Below are positions 1 through 9,409 of a stretch of 64,000 nt of DNA, piece after piece. Position 1 is the stretch's first letter. Every line of letters begins with the position of its first letter. The stretch covers positions 59,180 to 123,179 of the forward strand of contig NZ_RCZP01000013.1 of the NCBI RefSeq assembly GCF_006438825.1, written 5' to 3'. The stretch is from Muricoccus nepalensis. GTDB taxonomy: Bacteria; Pseudomonadota; Alphaproteobacteria; Acetobacterales; Acetobacteraceae. The notes beneath the pieces are model-generated. The model was not told where the DNA came from and did no database searches. It saw nothing but the letters and a program-made list of their open reading frames with translations. The translations under genes were made by a program, and so were the position numbers.

Positions 1-76
1 CTTTGGGAAGGGGCGGCGCTAGTAGAACTCGGCCGCGTGCACCAGGATTATGAATGGGTGGATATTCTAACTGTGA

Positions 77-370
77 GTGGCCAACCACCTCAAGGTCCTG
101 GCCTCCAACCAAGCCCTCCGCCTAGACTCCGGCTGTATCGAGGCTCACAGCGCCCTGGCCGAGGACACCACCGACCAGGACATGGCCCGCCTGCACCTCG
201 AGAAGGCCGTCAGGATCGGCCAGGATCTCTGGCACCCCCTCGCCCGCGCTCGGGATGACTTCGCCTAGTGGGGCGTGACGGCCACCCGCCCGTTCGTGCG
301 GACCATTAAGGCGCTGGGCGCCTTGGCCGCGGAGATGCGTAACGAGAGGATTGCTGGGACCTGCTGCGTG
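77..370 (+). pseudogene. Remnant of a TPR-type protein with an in-frame stop
   Basis: The frame beginning GTG at 77 encodes a TPR-like stretch (ALRLDSGCIEAHSALAE, then LHLEKAVRIGQDLWHPLAR). It is broken by TAG at 266-268 and then resumes in the same frame as WGVTATRPFVRTIKALGALA. That second part resembles the ETRPFxR segment that follows TPR units in a family of small plasmid and genomic-island TPR proteins (recalled similarity, not searched). Beyond about 370 the frame no longer looks like protein. No start signal or operon partner is visible upstream. I read it as a decayed cargo gene; function is not assignable. Confidence 0.4.
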
Positions 371-469
371 GAGGCTCCCAGCCGCCTGGGCAAGGGACGA
401 GCGAGCGGCCCTCTTCTGGGAGACCCTATCATCAGCGCAGCAAGGACGACCGCGCCGCGCCCCTACCGT

Positions 470-1471
470 CTAGCGTCCTGACTCCCTTCCAGTCGCTTTC
501 AGCAGGCCATGAGCTTCGTTGATCTTCCGAGTCAAGGCATCGGCGACGGCACGGATTTCCGGGCTGAGATGAGCGACCTTGTCTGGATGGTTAAGCGCAA
601 TCAGCTTCCTGAATGCAGCGCGGACCTGTTCCTGCGTGAAACCTGGCTCCAATCCGAGGACGGTCATGGCCTCCGCACGGTCCATCTGCTTGGTGCCGGG
701 AGGAGGGCGCCTGTCCCGCGGTCCCGCCGAACCATTCGAGCGAGTACGCCCCTGGGCGGGTTCGACAACCACGGCGATGCAGGTCGCCGAATAGTCGGTC
801 GTCCGATGCCATTTCGTACGATAGTAGGGATTGCCGCGATCGCTGTGCCCAGCGACGACACGCTCGCTCCACGACTCGTCGTGTCGCTCCCAGAAGTAGT
901 CGACGTACGCGTTGCCGCCGACCTGGGCGGTCAGGAGGTCGAGCTGAATGGCCGCCTCCTCTGGCGATGCGGTGCGGCGATGGGTGGCGAGCTTGCGGAT
1001 GACCTTCACGATGGTTTGGCCGGGAACGGTGTCGCGCCGGGACCGTTTAATCCCCATGTTCAAGAGGGAGGTGATCCGGACAACCTCCTTCAACACAAGG
1101 GCGAAGCCGTCCGGTGACAGGTAGTGCGCTACGGCGGCGTAAGGCGTCAGGGGGACAAGCGTCGCCTTGGGTAACTCGTCGAAGGAGCGAATGCGGTTGA
1201 GCCGCGCCGGAAAAAGTCCGCCCGTCGCGGAGCACCGGAAGAATAGGCGGCTTTTCAGGCATTCAGCACAAACGGGGCGATCGGCGTCAAAATCCTTCAG
1301 TTCATACCCATGTATCTGCTGCGATTTGACAAGCTTCTCGCGCAGTCGTCGGTCCTCGGCTGCTTCTGGAGTTCCGTCAAACAGTGTCGACTCAAAACTG
1401 GTTTCGCTGTCGCGGTCGCAGAACTGGCAGTGATTTACATTGTGCCACCAAGTCGAAATGGAGCTGAACAT
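470..1471 (-). CDS. Zinc-finger / C-terminal J-domain protein
   Basis: A 333-residue protein with a C-terminal J domain. Residues 263-325 contain LGLEPGFTQEQVRAAFRKL followed by the HPD tripeptide (295-297) that stimulates Hsp70 ATPase in J proteins. The N-terminus has Cys15-x2-Cys18 and Cys68-x2-Cys71 pairs plus Cys80, which could bind zinc. The middle (about 90-250) has no domain I recognise. There is no Gly/Phe linker or DnaJ zinc centre, so it is not DnaJ. It is the last gene of the leftward element operon, 154 bp after the helicase stop. A co-chaperone role for an element-encoded complex is possible but inferred. Confidence 0.65.
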   Translation of the reverse strand: MFSSISTWWHNVNHCQFCDRDSETSFESTLFDGTPEAAEDRRLREKLVKSQQIHGYELKDFDADRPVCAECLKSRLFFRCSATGGLFPARLNRIRSFDELPKATLVPLTPYAAVAHYLSPDGFALVLKEVVRITSLLNMGIKRSRRDTVPGQTIVKVIRKLATHRRTASPEEAAIQLDLLTAQVGGNAYVDYFWERHDESWSERVVAGHSDRGNPYYRTKWHRTTDYSATCIAVVVEPAQGRTRSNGSAGPRDRRPPPGTKQMDRAEAMTVLGLEPGFTQEQVRAAFRKLIALNHPDKVAHLSPEIRAVADALTRKINEAHGLLKATGRESGR

Positions 1472-1625
1472 CGGCGGTTCCGTGCGTGCCCCTCACCTTA
1501 CCGCCTATGGGCGATCTGCAAAGGCGCCGGATGCAAGAAAGCCGAACGGAGCAGCGCTGTTGCATGAAGTCAGCGGGAATGCCCATGCCTCATTAGATTA
1601 CCGGCTGCCGTCTTGCGAACTTGGC

Positions 1626-3575
1626 TTACCTTCCTTTTGGATCGAGCCCGTGCGCCGCTTTGAGCAAACCATTCAGTCCGACCTCGCGCACATGCGACGC
1701 GGGGGGCTGAGTGATTGAAGCCCGGACAGCGTTCAGATCACCTACGATGACGATCTGCCGCACCCCCCGGGTAACCGCCGTGTAGATCATCGTACGGTCG
1801 ACGCGTGCGCCGTGCGGTACCACTACAACGACCCTCTCGAAGCCGGTGCCCTGCGATTTGTGCACGGTGAGGCCGTATGCCAAGTCGACGTCACCCAGCT
1901 CTCCGGAGTCAATGGCGTGAACCCGGCCATCGAACTCAGCCTGGATGCCCCCTTTCGACGTGACCTCTACCACCCGTCCCAGTGACCCATTCCACAACTC
2001 ACGCCGGTAGTCATTCCTTGTCCAGAGGATGGGGTCACCGACCGCGAGTTGCCGTTCCGGTACGCGCTGCCGACCGACTGCATGGATCTTATGCAGATGC
2101 CGGTTAATGGCAGCGACACCGCCCGCGCCCGCCCTAACCGGCGATAACACCTGCATCTCCCCCCCTGCCCGCCCAAGATCCGCCAGGACATCCGTAACCG
2201 CATCCAGGATCTCATCCTGCGCGCACGCGAGCACGGTCACACCCCGCGTCGTTCCAGTACGCCAGGCACGAAGCAGCGGCACCAAGCCGGTGCGGATGTC
2301 CGCGGCAACATCAGGGATGCCCGTCGCCTGAGCCTGACGGTGGACCTGGAGCAGGGCAGCCTTAGGGACAGCGGGCTGGTTGGCAAGAAGATGGAAGGTC
2401 AGCCCAAATCCAATGGGTGGCAGCTGATAAGGATCGCCAACCAGGACGAGGCGATAGCCCTCACCCACGGCCCTGAGGATCCTGTAGAGCAGAGGGAGGT
2501 CCAGCATGCTGGCCTCGTCGACAACCAACAGTGGACCGGTGCTGGCTGTGACCTCGCCCCGGGCCGCGGCACCAAGGAAGGAGGCGATGGTTGTCGCGTG
2601 CCGCCCAGTGGCTTCCCGCATCCGTGCGGCAGCTCGCCCCGATAGGGCCATCTGATGCACCGTTAAGCCTAGGTGTTCAGCGAGATCTCCGAGTACCCGG
2701 AGCGTCGTCGTTTTGCCCGTACCCGCACCTCCCAACAGCAGTGCCAAGGGATTCAGCAGAAGTCGCCGAACTGCAGCACCCTGCTCCTCGGTCAGACCAG
2801 CCATCGCATCCGGCGGCAAGGCATCCAGGCCACGCTGGATAGCTGCTCTTCCGACGAGGAGATCATCCATCCCAGATGATGTCTGCATCCCGGCAAGTCG
2901 GTCAGCGACATACCGCTCCATGACGTGGGCACCAGCGGGTTGAAGACCCTCGCCCTGGGGGATAGCCGCACCCTCGGCTTCGGCCATCCGGACAGCACGC
3001 GCGGCGACGCCTGGTCCTGAGCCGAGCAGGGAGGCCACCCCGGTCAGAATGGCATCACGCGGGGTCCAGGTGTGCTGCTGTTCCAGACGCCGGTAGAGAA
3101 CAGCCTCCACCGCGGCCACCAACCGATGATCGTGGCCAGTGCCGAAGCCCAGGTGTCGCGCGGCCGCGTCAACCCGGGCCCAGGGTGCGACGGCGATCAG
3201 GACGTAAGGGTTCTCCCGAATACGCCTCAGGACGCCCTCCCCCCAGAACCGGACGGCCTTGAGCGCAAGACGGGCTTCGAAACCCTGCTCATCGAGCCAG
3301 GCCACCACGTCAGCCTCAGCCAGCCGCTCCCGCCAAGCCGCCACCAGTGTCCCAGCTCGGTCGTCGCCGACCACCGGCATCAGGACTTCCAGATTGCCAT
3401 CGCTAAGGGCTCGATAGAGATCGGTTCCCAGGGCCCGCCACAGGGCGGCCGCTCGGGTGACGCCGATACCCTCGAATGCCGGGTTCGTGGCCAGGTAGCG
3501 GACGATGAGCTCGCCACGGACGCCGGGAGGGGAATACCGCCGTCCGACGATAGGATGGGCGCCATCTAGATGCAC
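1626..3575 (-). CDS. RecD/TraA-type SF1B ATP-dependent DNA helicase
   Basis: A 649-residue superfamily 1B helicase of the RecD2/TraA type. Walker A GGAGTGKTT is at 282-290, Walker B LLVVDEASM at 349-357, motif III LVGDPYQLPPIG at 378-389, motif V AYGLTVHKSQG near 566-576 and motif VI YTAVTRG near 598-604. Residues 1-200 fit the helix-hairpin-helix N-terminal region of RecD2-like proteins. The length is somewhat short against RecD2 (about 720-750). GTG 3575 has a GAGG at suitable spacing, but the frame stays open upstream with no ATG, GTG or TTG, so the start is not certain. It sits downstream of three recombinases and may act on DNA during excision, or be cargo (inference). Confidence 0.85.
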   Translation of the reverse strand: MHLDGAHPIVGRRYSPPGVRGELIVRYLATNPAFEGIGVTRAAALWRALGTDLYRALSDGNLEVLMPVVGDDRAGTLVAAWRERLAEADVVAWLDEQGFEARLALKAVRFWGEGVLRRIRENPYVLIAVAPWARVDAAARHLGFGTGHDHRLVAAVEAVLYRRLEQQHTWTPRDAILTGVASLLGSGPGVAARAVRMAEAEGAAIPQGEGLQPAGAHVMERYVADRLAGMQTSSGMDDLLVGRAAIQRGLDALPPDAMAGLTEEQGAAVRRLLLNPLALLLGGAGTGKTTTLRVLGDLAEHLGLTVHQMALSGRAAARMREATGRHATTIASFLGAAARGEVTASTGPLLVVDEASMLDLPLLYRILRAVGEGYRLVLVGDPYQLPPIGFGLTFHLLANQPAVPKAALLQVHRQAQATGIPDVAADIRTGLVPLLRAWRTGTTRGVTVLACAQDEILDAVTDVLADLGRAGGEMQVLSPVRAGAGGVAAINRHLHKIHAVGRQRVPERQLAVGDPILWTRNDYRRELWNGSLGRVVEVTSKGGIQAEFDGRVHAIDSGELGDVDLAYGLTVHKSQGTGFERVVVVVPHGARVDRTMIYTAVTRGVRQIVIVGDLNAVRASITQPPASHVREVGLNGLLKAAHGLDPKGR

Positions 3576-3601
3576 GAAGAACCTCAGAGCCTGTGGGAGG
3601 T

Positions 3602-4042
3602 CTACACAGCCACTCGCCGTCCGGTCTCCACTATGTGTGCCTCGATGTGCCGCAGGCGATCCAGCTCCCCGCGTAGGCGGTTCCTCTCCGCTCGCAGGGA
3701 CCCATTCTCCGCCTTAAGAGAGGCGTTGGCCTGCTCGAGCTGGTGGATGCGCCGGTCACGTGGATCGGGGCCATCCGCATCGCTGCTTGCCGCCCCTTTC
3801 GAGTGATCAGGCATCCCAAGTCCAAGGCGGGAGACTGCATCCTCCAGAAGGCTTCTGGCGCCGGGATTGGCGTACAACACGTTGCGGTCGAAACGGCAGG
3901 CCAGAGCGATCGCGCTGAGGTTTGCCTTCCCGCCCCGCTCTGGTACGCGGACTCCATCCGCCTCCAGGGAAGCGATGTAGGAGCGCAGGACCTCGACGTT
4001 CTCAGCGCCCCGCTCCCGTCCCGATCGGGGTGCGTCAACCAC
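3602..4042 (-). CDS. Small HTH-like/coiled-coil protein (TnpC-like candidate)
   Basis: A 146-residue protein from GTG 4042, which overlaps the preceding stop by 8 bp (GTGGTTGA). The N-terminal half (NVEVLRSYIASLEADGV, then ANLSAIALACRFDRNVLY) looks like a small helix-turn-helix. The C-terminal half, about residues 85-140, is a strong heptad coiled coil (IHQLEQANASLKAENGSLRA). This is the plan of DUF6262/TnpC-like accessory proteins of Tn554-type recombinase modules, which influence integration. Family membership is inferred from layout and context rather than a search. Confidence 0.6.
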   Translation of the reverse strand: MVDAPRSGRERGAENVEVLRSYIASLEADGVRVPERGGKANLSAIALACRFDRNVLYANPGARSLLEDAVSRLGLGMPDHSKGAASSDADGPDPRDRRIHQLEQANASLKAENGSLRAERNRLRGELDRLRHIEAHIVETGRRVAV

Positions 4043-4496
4043 CGTTGGCTCTCCGGGCGACAGACCACCCACGGTCGATGACGGGCATCGGTTGAGCGAG
4101 ATCCGCCGCCGACACACCACGCATGTGCGCGTTGTACTGGTATAGGGCGAACTGCTCCTCAAAGGCGGTCAGCTGCGCTTTGAGCTTGGCCACCTCGGCG
4201 GCAAGTTTCTCCGCGCGCTGGAGGTAGATACTGTCGGCCGGGTCGAGGATGACCTTACGCTGCCTCCGGGAACTCTCCTCCCGGCAGAGTTTGTACGCCA
4301 CCTTGATCTCCGGGTGCCGCTCCAGCGCTTGGCGGGTCCACCGGTATCCAAGCTGGGCATCCGTACGGTCGACTAGGCCTGCCCATGTGATCTGATCCCC
4401 ATCCCAGGACTGGATGACCCCGACCACACGGGCGACCAATCCCGGCGTGATGGCAACGCGCTTCAACGCCTCGGGGGCAACCCGCCTAAGCCGCAC
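4035..4496 (-). CDS. Small helical accessory protein of the recombinase operon
   Basis: A 153-residue protein. GTG 4496 is chosen because a GGAGG lies 8 bases upstream and the start overlaps the preceding recombinase stop by 11 bp, the same overlap as between recombinases 2 and 3. Longer readings from further upstream would run inside the recombinase gene. Residues about 25-60 form a possible helix-turn-helix (ITWAGLVDRTDAQLGYRWTR). Residues about 85-115 form a coiled coil (EKLAAEVAKLKAQLTAFEEQ). It is probably a DNA-binding helper for the recombinases, analogous to TnpC; no specific family is recognised. Confidence 0.65.
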   Translation of the reverse strand: MRLRRVAPEALKRVAITPGLVARVVGVIQSWDGDQITWAGLVDRTDAQLGYRWTRQALERHPEIKVAYKLCREESSRRQRKVILDPADSIYLQRAEKLAAEVAKLKAQLTAFEEQFALYQYNAHMRGVSAADLAQPMPVIDRGWSVARRANGG

Positions 4497-6489
4497 GGGA
4501 AGTCCTCCCCCCGGAAGGAACAGCTCCAACCTGATTGCTGCTGGACAACGTGATCTGGACCAGGGTGCCATCCTCCACGGCGTTGTCGCCATGGACCTCC
4601 AGGGCAGACCTCAGGGCATCTCGCATCCGCTTGTGGTGGGCGACGAAGTTGTTGGCTCCATAGGTCTCCTCCCCCGCCTCGGCTTCAGCACCGGCGAGAA
4701 GGAACTCGTGTTCCTCCAGCAAGACCTCTGCTCGGGCGCGCCGCACCGCATCGCCCTTGACCAGGAGGTGCTGCGGGCACGCGGCGCAGCTGCCGTGTTC
4801 CATGCACGGCGCCAGCGACCAATCATTCGTGCACATGCCGAGATCGGTGGTGTGTGCCGTTGCGAGCTGAGAGTCGCGGAACGCCTTCCGGTCTGCGAGT
4901 GGAAGACGATCATGAACACGGGCGATCGGACCGACGAGCTTGCCTCCGGCCAGGTGCGCGCGTGCCCGCTCGGCGAGTTCGAAACCGCTGGTGTGGTCAT
5001 AGGCCGCGTTCTGGCCGACGTCCTTCCGACCAGACCAGCGGGCGATCTCCATTTGTCCCATGCCGCCCTGTTGGGCCAGGGTGTTGAGCCAGTGCCGGAA
5101 CTGATGCGACCTCATGTTCATCAGGGACCCATCGGCCTCTTTGAACCCAAAGCGATCAAAGACCGTACGCATGGTTAATCGAGACGTCAGGAAGTCAGCA
5201 ACATTCGCGTTGGTAACTGGAAGAACGATTGCCGGGATCTCCCCACGGACGCTGTGGAACATGTTCAAGCAGGTCAAGAAGAGCTGCTTACTCACACCCT
5301 GAACCTCTCCTGGTTGGTTCAGCCAGCTCATCCTCTTGCGCATCGCCCTTTCAAGCACGGCGAGAGGAACCCCTTGCCGCACTGACCCTGATGTACCGCA
5401 CCAAAGCTTGAGCAGGCTTGCCCCATGGACAACATCGAGCATCTCAGGGATGTCGTGTGCCGTAACAATCGTATGGAGGGCTTTTCCTCGCCACCCATCT
5501 GGCAGCCAAGCTCTCCCAGGGTTCGCCACGTTCCAGACCGCCACCTTGCGGAAGGGTTCGGTGATCCTGGTGATGTCCGCTACGGCCCTTCGCGCCACGT
5601 CGACCATGGCGGTCGGGATCCATTTGACCGATGGGCCGCCGCCCTTCTCCGCGAAGTAGCGGATGCCATATCGCTGGAGCGGATTACCCGCCGCGTCGAG
5701 GATCGGCTCCCCATTGTGGACGACGGGTTCGAACACTTCGCAGTCCGCCGGGACCGTCAGCAATTCGTTGATGCGCCAACCGCCACAGACGAGGAGTTCC
5801 ACACATCGCATGAGGAGGACGTCGCCTGGTTCGACAACCAAATTGGCAATCTGCGCCAAGGCATCGAGAGAGGCCTCGCTTGGCAAGTTGCGGTCGCGCC
5901 TCTCCACTGAATCGGGGTCGATGCGACTGTCACCGTGTCCCGAACGGGGAAACGGATTCACGAAGTCGATCGTGATCTTGGTCAGGTTGAAGCGGCTGAT
6001 ATAGCCGACAAGTTCGAGGAGGTGCTGGCCCGTCTTGTACCGAGAAGACGGCTCCTCTCGTGCTTTGACCTCCTTGCACGCGACAATGAAATCCTCGGGC
6101 AAGAGGTCGGCCAGCTTCGCACCGCGGGCCTCCAGAGCATCATAGAGATACCGCGCCGCGCGAATGATGATCGAATGTGTCGAGGAGAACTTGGCTCCGC
6201 GCTGCTGCCGAAGACAGACCACCGCCTTCAGGAATGAGGCAAAGGGTTCCCGCAGTGGGATACGCCTGTCCATGCTCTTCGCATGGCCGCCCTCGTGCGT
6301 GGTGAAGTAGAGGCCGATTCTCTTCTTCGTGTTAGACGCCCTCCCTCCGAAGGGTAGCGTCCACAGCGGCTCATCAAAGTTCAGAGGTACAGGGAAGACG
6401 CCGATGGCCTCCCGCCCTTTGGCAATGAAGACCACCAAATTCTGGGCGGCAGTTCGAGCTTGAGCGCTCGGAAGTTGTTCAACCGACAT
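4486..6489 (-). CDS. Large tyrosine recombinase with Cys-rich C-terminus (recombinase 3)
   Basis: A 667-residue site-specific tyrosine recombinase. Arg239 (CGGWRINEL) is the first catalytic arginine, His462-x-x-Arg465 (SHQFRHW) is the second box, Trp485 lies in the third box (ARWSGRK) and Tyr497 (AAYDH) is the likely nucleophile, so the catalytic set looks complete. Residues 1-220 form an N-terminal DNA-binding region. After the catalytic domain Cys553, 562, 568 and 571 make a probable zinc site. Size and cysteine tail recall Tn554 TnpB. ATG 6489 overlaps the recombinase 2 stop by 11 bp, implying coupled translation. Confidence 0.87.
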   Translation of the reverse strand: MSVEQLPSAQARTAAQNLVVFIAKGREAIGVFPVPLNFDEPLWTLPFGGRASNTKKRIGLYFTTHEGGHAKSMDRRIPLREPFASFLKAVVCLRQQRGAKFSSTHSIIIRAARYLYDALEARGAKLADLLPEDFIVACKEVKAREEPSSRYKTGQHLLELVGYISRFNLTKITIDFVNPFPRSGHGDSRIDPDSVERRDRNLPSEASLDALAQIANLVVEPGDVLLMRCVELLVCGGWRINELLTVPADCEVFEPVVHNGEPILDAAGNPLQRYGIRYFAEKGGGPSVKWIPTAMVDVARRAVADITRITEPFRKVAVWNVANPGRAWLPDGWRGKALHTIVTAHDIPEMLDVVHGASLLKLWCGTSGSVRQGVPLAVLERAMRKRMSWLNQPGEVQGVSKQLFLTCLNMFHSVRGEIPAIVLPVTNANVADFLTSRLTMRTVFDRFGFKEADGSLMNMRSHQFRHWLNTLAQQGGMGQMEIARWSGRKDVGQNAAYDHTSGFELAERARAHLAGGKLVGPIARVHDRLPLADRKAFRDSQLATAHTTDLGMCTNDWSLAPCMEHGSCAACPQHLLVKGDAVRRARAEVLLEEHEFLLAGAEAEAGEETYGANNFVAHHKRMRDALRSALEVHGDNAVEDGTLVQITLSSSNQVGAVPSGGRTSRAA

Positions 6490-8059
6490 GGTTATGATCC
6501 CCAGACTTAGTGGCGGCGACTCGGCTTACGACATCGGCAACGGCCAGGATGGTGGTGTCGGTGAGCGCCACCATCCGGCCGTCCAAGCCCCCCTCTTCTC
6601 GCCGCTTACGCTCGGCCAGCAGGTCACGCAGGAGTTCCTGGTGTGGGGCATCCAACCAGGGCTGGAACTTGTTGCAGGTGTAGCAGGCGACCGGCGCGTT
6701 CAGCCCGCAGAAGGAGAAGGACCCGCAGGTCCCGATCGGGTCGAGGGCTGGTGCCTCCCGATCGTGCCGGTAGATCCTCGCGCCCGCTTCCCCACCCCTA
6801 ACCGCCAAGGCCTCGGTGCGGACCAGATGGCCGAGGAAGGCCTGCGAGATCGGACCCAGGGTCAGAGCCATGGCTTCGTCGAGCTTCTCAACGATGTCCG
6901 ACTTGAGGTCGAAGTAGCACTGGACGTTTTGGAGGTCCGTATGATCCAGCGTCTCCGCGACCTCCCGCTGAGAAGCCCCCTCCCGCACGAGGCGAGTGGC
7001 GAAGGTGTAGCGGAAGCGGCGGCACGTCGCCTGGAGTGCTTTACCGGTCCTGGGAGAGACGACGCCAAGTTGGGCGACACTCGTTCTCACAAGACTGCCG
7101 AATTCGTCCGTCGACATGCTCAAGGCGTATTCATGGAACGCGCCTCCTAGCCGAGCCTCCCGGAGGTACGGCCGCATAAAGACCGGCATCGCCACGCCCG
7201 CTGGAACTCCAGCGCCCAGGGATGCCCGGTTCTGGGAGATCAACTCCTGAACAAGAGAACCGATCTCGCGGGTCAGCTTGCGGGTCTTGAACTCGTGCCG
7301 TTCACGGGCGTGCCTTTTCTTTATACGGGCAACCCGGATCTGGTAGAACGCTCCGTCGGAGTCCGGCTCCTCCAGTTCCAAAAGGTCGTCCGCCCGCATC
7401 AGCACATACTGCTGGTTATTGCCACCCAGAGCTGTGCACAGCCAGATCGCCACCTGCTGCTGCAGGGAGATCCGCCCATCGTCCCGAGATGCCCGCAGAG
7501 CGTTCAGGAGAGCCGTGGTCTCAATGTCATTCAGAGGACCACCATCGGGGTCCAGGGACAGCACCGCGGCGCCCTTGGCGTTCCCACCGAACCGGATCTC
7601 ACGAAGCTCGAAGCAGACCTCGGCTGAGAAGCGTGGGTATCCTTGATCGCAGCACCATTCGTACCAATCCCGAGCATAACGGGCGAGATACCGTGCGTGC
7701 TCGGGGTACGAACCGATGAGTTCGGACATGAACGCCATTCCGATCGGCTCACCGGGGATATCGATAGACCTGAAATACGGAAGTCCAGTCATACGGCTTA
7801 GCATCGAAAAATAATGACTGATGCCACCCGCACGCTGGCTCTTGATGATCTCCGCCATAAAACAGGTCATTCCGGCGAGAAGGTCGTAGGAGCTGACATT
7901 AATCGCGCTCCAGTCGAATGAGCGCCTGCCCGTTGCCTCGTCATAGCGCCAGATCGGGGTATCTGTTTGAACCGGACGGCCACCCTTATCCCGGATGATG
8001 CCATGGCCAGGGAACGGCCGACCATTGGGATCAGGAGAGTTATTGAAGGCGAGGCTCAC
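6479..8059 (-). CDS. Tyrosine recombinase-fold protein with altered active site (recombinase 2)
   Basis: A 526-residue protein of the phage-integrase fold. The first catalytic Arg position reads GGNNQQ (about 212-217) and the HxxR box reads RRFRY (347-351). Arg I and the box-II histidine therefore appear replaced, while Arg350, His373 and Tyr382 (LDHTDLQNVQCYF) remain. The C-terminal tail has Cys445, 451, 459 and 462 and a CNKFQPWLDAPHQ motif, a likely zinc site shared in style with recombinase 3. GTG 8059 forms a GTGA overlap with recombinase 1. It may be an architectural partner rather than a full catalyst (inference). Confidence 0.83.
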   Translation of the reverse strand: MSLAFNNSPDPNGRPFPGHGIIRDKGGRPVQTDTPIWRYDEATGRRSFDWSAINVSSYDLLAGMTCFMAEIIKSQRAGGISHYFSMLSRMTGLPYFRSIDIPGEPIGMAFMSELIGSYPEHARYLARYARDWYEWCCDQGYPRFSAEVCFELREIRFGGNAKGAAVLSLDPDGGPLNDIETTALLNALRASRDDGRISLQQQVAIWLCTALGGNNQQYVLMRADDLLELEEPDSDGAFYQIRVARIKKRHARERHEFKTRKLTREIGSLVQELISQNRASLGAGVPAGVAMPVFMRPYLREARLGGAFHEYALSMSTDEFGSLVRTSVAQLGVVSPRTGKALQATCRRFRYTFATRLVREGASQREVAETLDHTDLQNVQCYFDLKSDIVEKLDEAMALTLGPISQAFLGHLVRTEALAVRGGEAGARIYRHDREAPALDPIGTCGSFSFCGLNAPVACYTCNKFQPWLDAPHQELLRDLLAERKRREEGGLDGRMVALTDTTILAVADVVSRVAATKSGDHNHVG

Positions 8060-9192
8060 CGGTTTTTACCCCTATAGCTCTTGGCTTGCAGATAAAGCAT
8101 GCGGCGGTTTGCCGCCTCGCGCGTATGGCGGGTGGTGTAGTGCGCTGCCTGTTTGGAATTCCGGGACCACCCCATAAGGTAAATGCGCTCCCGGATCTCG
8201 TCCGCATCCTTCACCTTCTGCTCGTCCATTAAACGAGAAAAGGCGTCGTTCCACGTATGGCGGAGAACATGGGCGCTCAGGTTATGGGGGAGTCCTGAAA
8301 CTCGTTTCCGGAGCAGCTGGAACATATCGCTTACGCTTCGCTTGGCGAGCGGTTTGCCCGTGCGAGAGACAAAGACATAAGGAGTCTTCTTCGCTGCCCC
8401 ATAGCGCGCCGGGTCCCTACGGTGTTTGGTAATCCACGTCTGCAGCGCCTCCCAAAGATCGCTCCCCAGGGGGAGTACCCGTGCCGCCGTTTTCACAAGC
8501 GGCTGCGCCAGGCGGAGATCATCCCGATCGTCTGGGCGACGATGCACAGCGAGAGTTGGCCGATCTCCGGACAAACGGAGATCCTCCCCCTTTACGACCA
8601 GGGCCTCCGAGAGGCGGACACCGAGATCGAGGTAGGTGAGAAGGAGGGCGTAATTCCGGTGACGATGCTGCCTTTGGAAAGGGTTTTCCGGATGATTGGG
8701 GTGGATTACTTCGCGCAAGCGGGCAGCCGTCTCCTCGGCCAAACCTTCACGGCCGACAGAGCGCGGCTTTGACAACATGGACGTCATGTTGTTCCGGAAT
8801 TCCGTTACGCGTGTACGCGCCGGGATGAACCTGGCATCTGCGTTTGGAATACGCTGAACCACCCACTGGGCACGCCAGACAATATAATCACGGACGTAGA
8901 GACAGCGATTATAGTGCGTGAGTGAATTAACCCTGCCGTCCTGGGGACGAATACGGTTAATCCAAAGGGCGTCGCGCAGCGCTAACACCTCATCGGGTGT
9001 TAGGAGCTCAGCGGATTCCAGGCGTGCTTCGAGATCAATGCCCCGCTGATCAGCCCAGGCCAATGCCACGGCAATTGCCGAGACTTCCTGGAACATAGTC
9101 GAGACGGAACCCTGATGGGCACGACGGAGAACTAGGCTGTACCTGGTAACCCACGGTAGGGGGAGGCCGACCCGGGTATCGTAAAGCAGCAC
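8056..9192 (-). CDS. Tyrosine recombinase (recombinase 1, TnpA-like)
   Basis: A 378-residue tyrosine recombinase and first gene of the leftward operon. Catalytic residues are visible: Arg193 (DLGVRLSEAL), His308-x-x-Arg311 (SAHVLRHTW), the third-box region with Trp342 (MGWSRNSKQAAHY) and Tyr352. Residues 60-145 form the core-binding SAM-like domain. Its length is close to Tn554 TnpA (361 aa). The start is GTG 9192; an internal ATG about 30 codons later is possible. The 360 bp upstream carry repeats typical of a recombination site, so this gene faces the element end. Confidence 0.87.
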   Translation of the reverse strand: MLLYDTRVGLPLPWVTRYSLVLRRAHQGSVSTMFQEVSAIAVALAWADQRGIDLEARLESAELLTPDEVLALRDALWINRIRPQDGRVNSLTHYNRCLYVRDYIVWRAQWVVQRIPNADARFIPARTRVTEFRNNMTSMLSKPRSVGREGLAEETAARLREVIHPNHPENPFQRQHRHRNYALLLTYLDLGVRLSEALVVKGEDLRLSGDRPTLAVHRRPDDRDDLRLAQPLVKTAARVLPLGSDLWEALQTWITKHRRDPARYGAAKKTPYVFVSRTGKPLAKRSVSDMFQLLRKRVSGLPHNLSAHVLRHTWNDAFSRLMDEQKVKDADEIRERIYLMGWSRNSKQAAHYTTRHTREAANRRMLYLQAKSYRGKNR

Positions 9193-9409
9193 GAATCGTT
9201 CGCCATGGGCGAACCTCGTAGGGCTAACGACGTACCGGGCTACAATATGTCCAACAAGGAACGGGCCTCCAGAGCGACCCGGTTGTAGGCCGCCCTGATA
9301 ATTTCCGTCTACCTAAATTTTTGAGGCCTACGCTCAGCGACATCTAGTTTACACGCAGGGTGCAAACGTTTCTGTAATTCGCCCAAGTTTACTGGGTGAA
9401 AACGCCCCC

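Noticed and set aside
43..55. AGGATTATGAATG resembling the shared upstream element at 34175 and 35389
   Set aside because: Only a short part matches and the ATGAGTTCGGC half is missing.
65..72. TTCTAACT shared with 9536-9543 as a possible left element boundary
   Set aside because: Only 8 bp match, with no matching arms beside it; chance is likely and the left end is probably outside the window.
4497..4592. Longer start for the 153-aa accessory protein
   Set aside because: It would lie inside the preceding recombinase gene, while GTG 4496 has a strong GGAGG and an 11-bp overlap like its neighbours.
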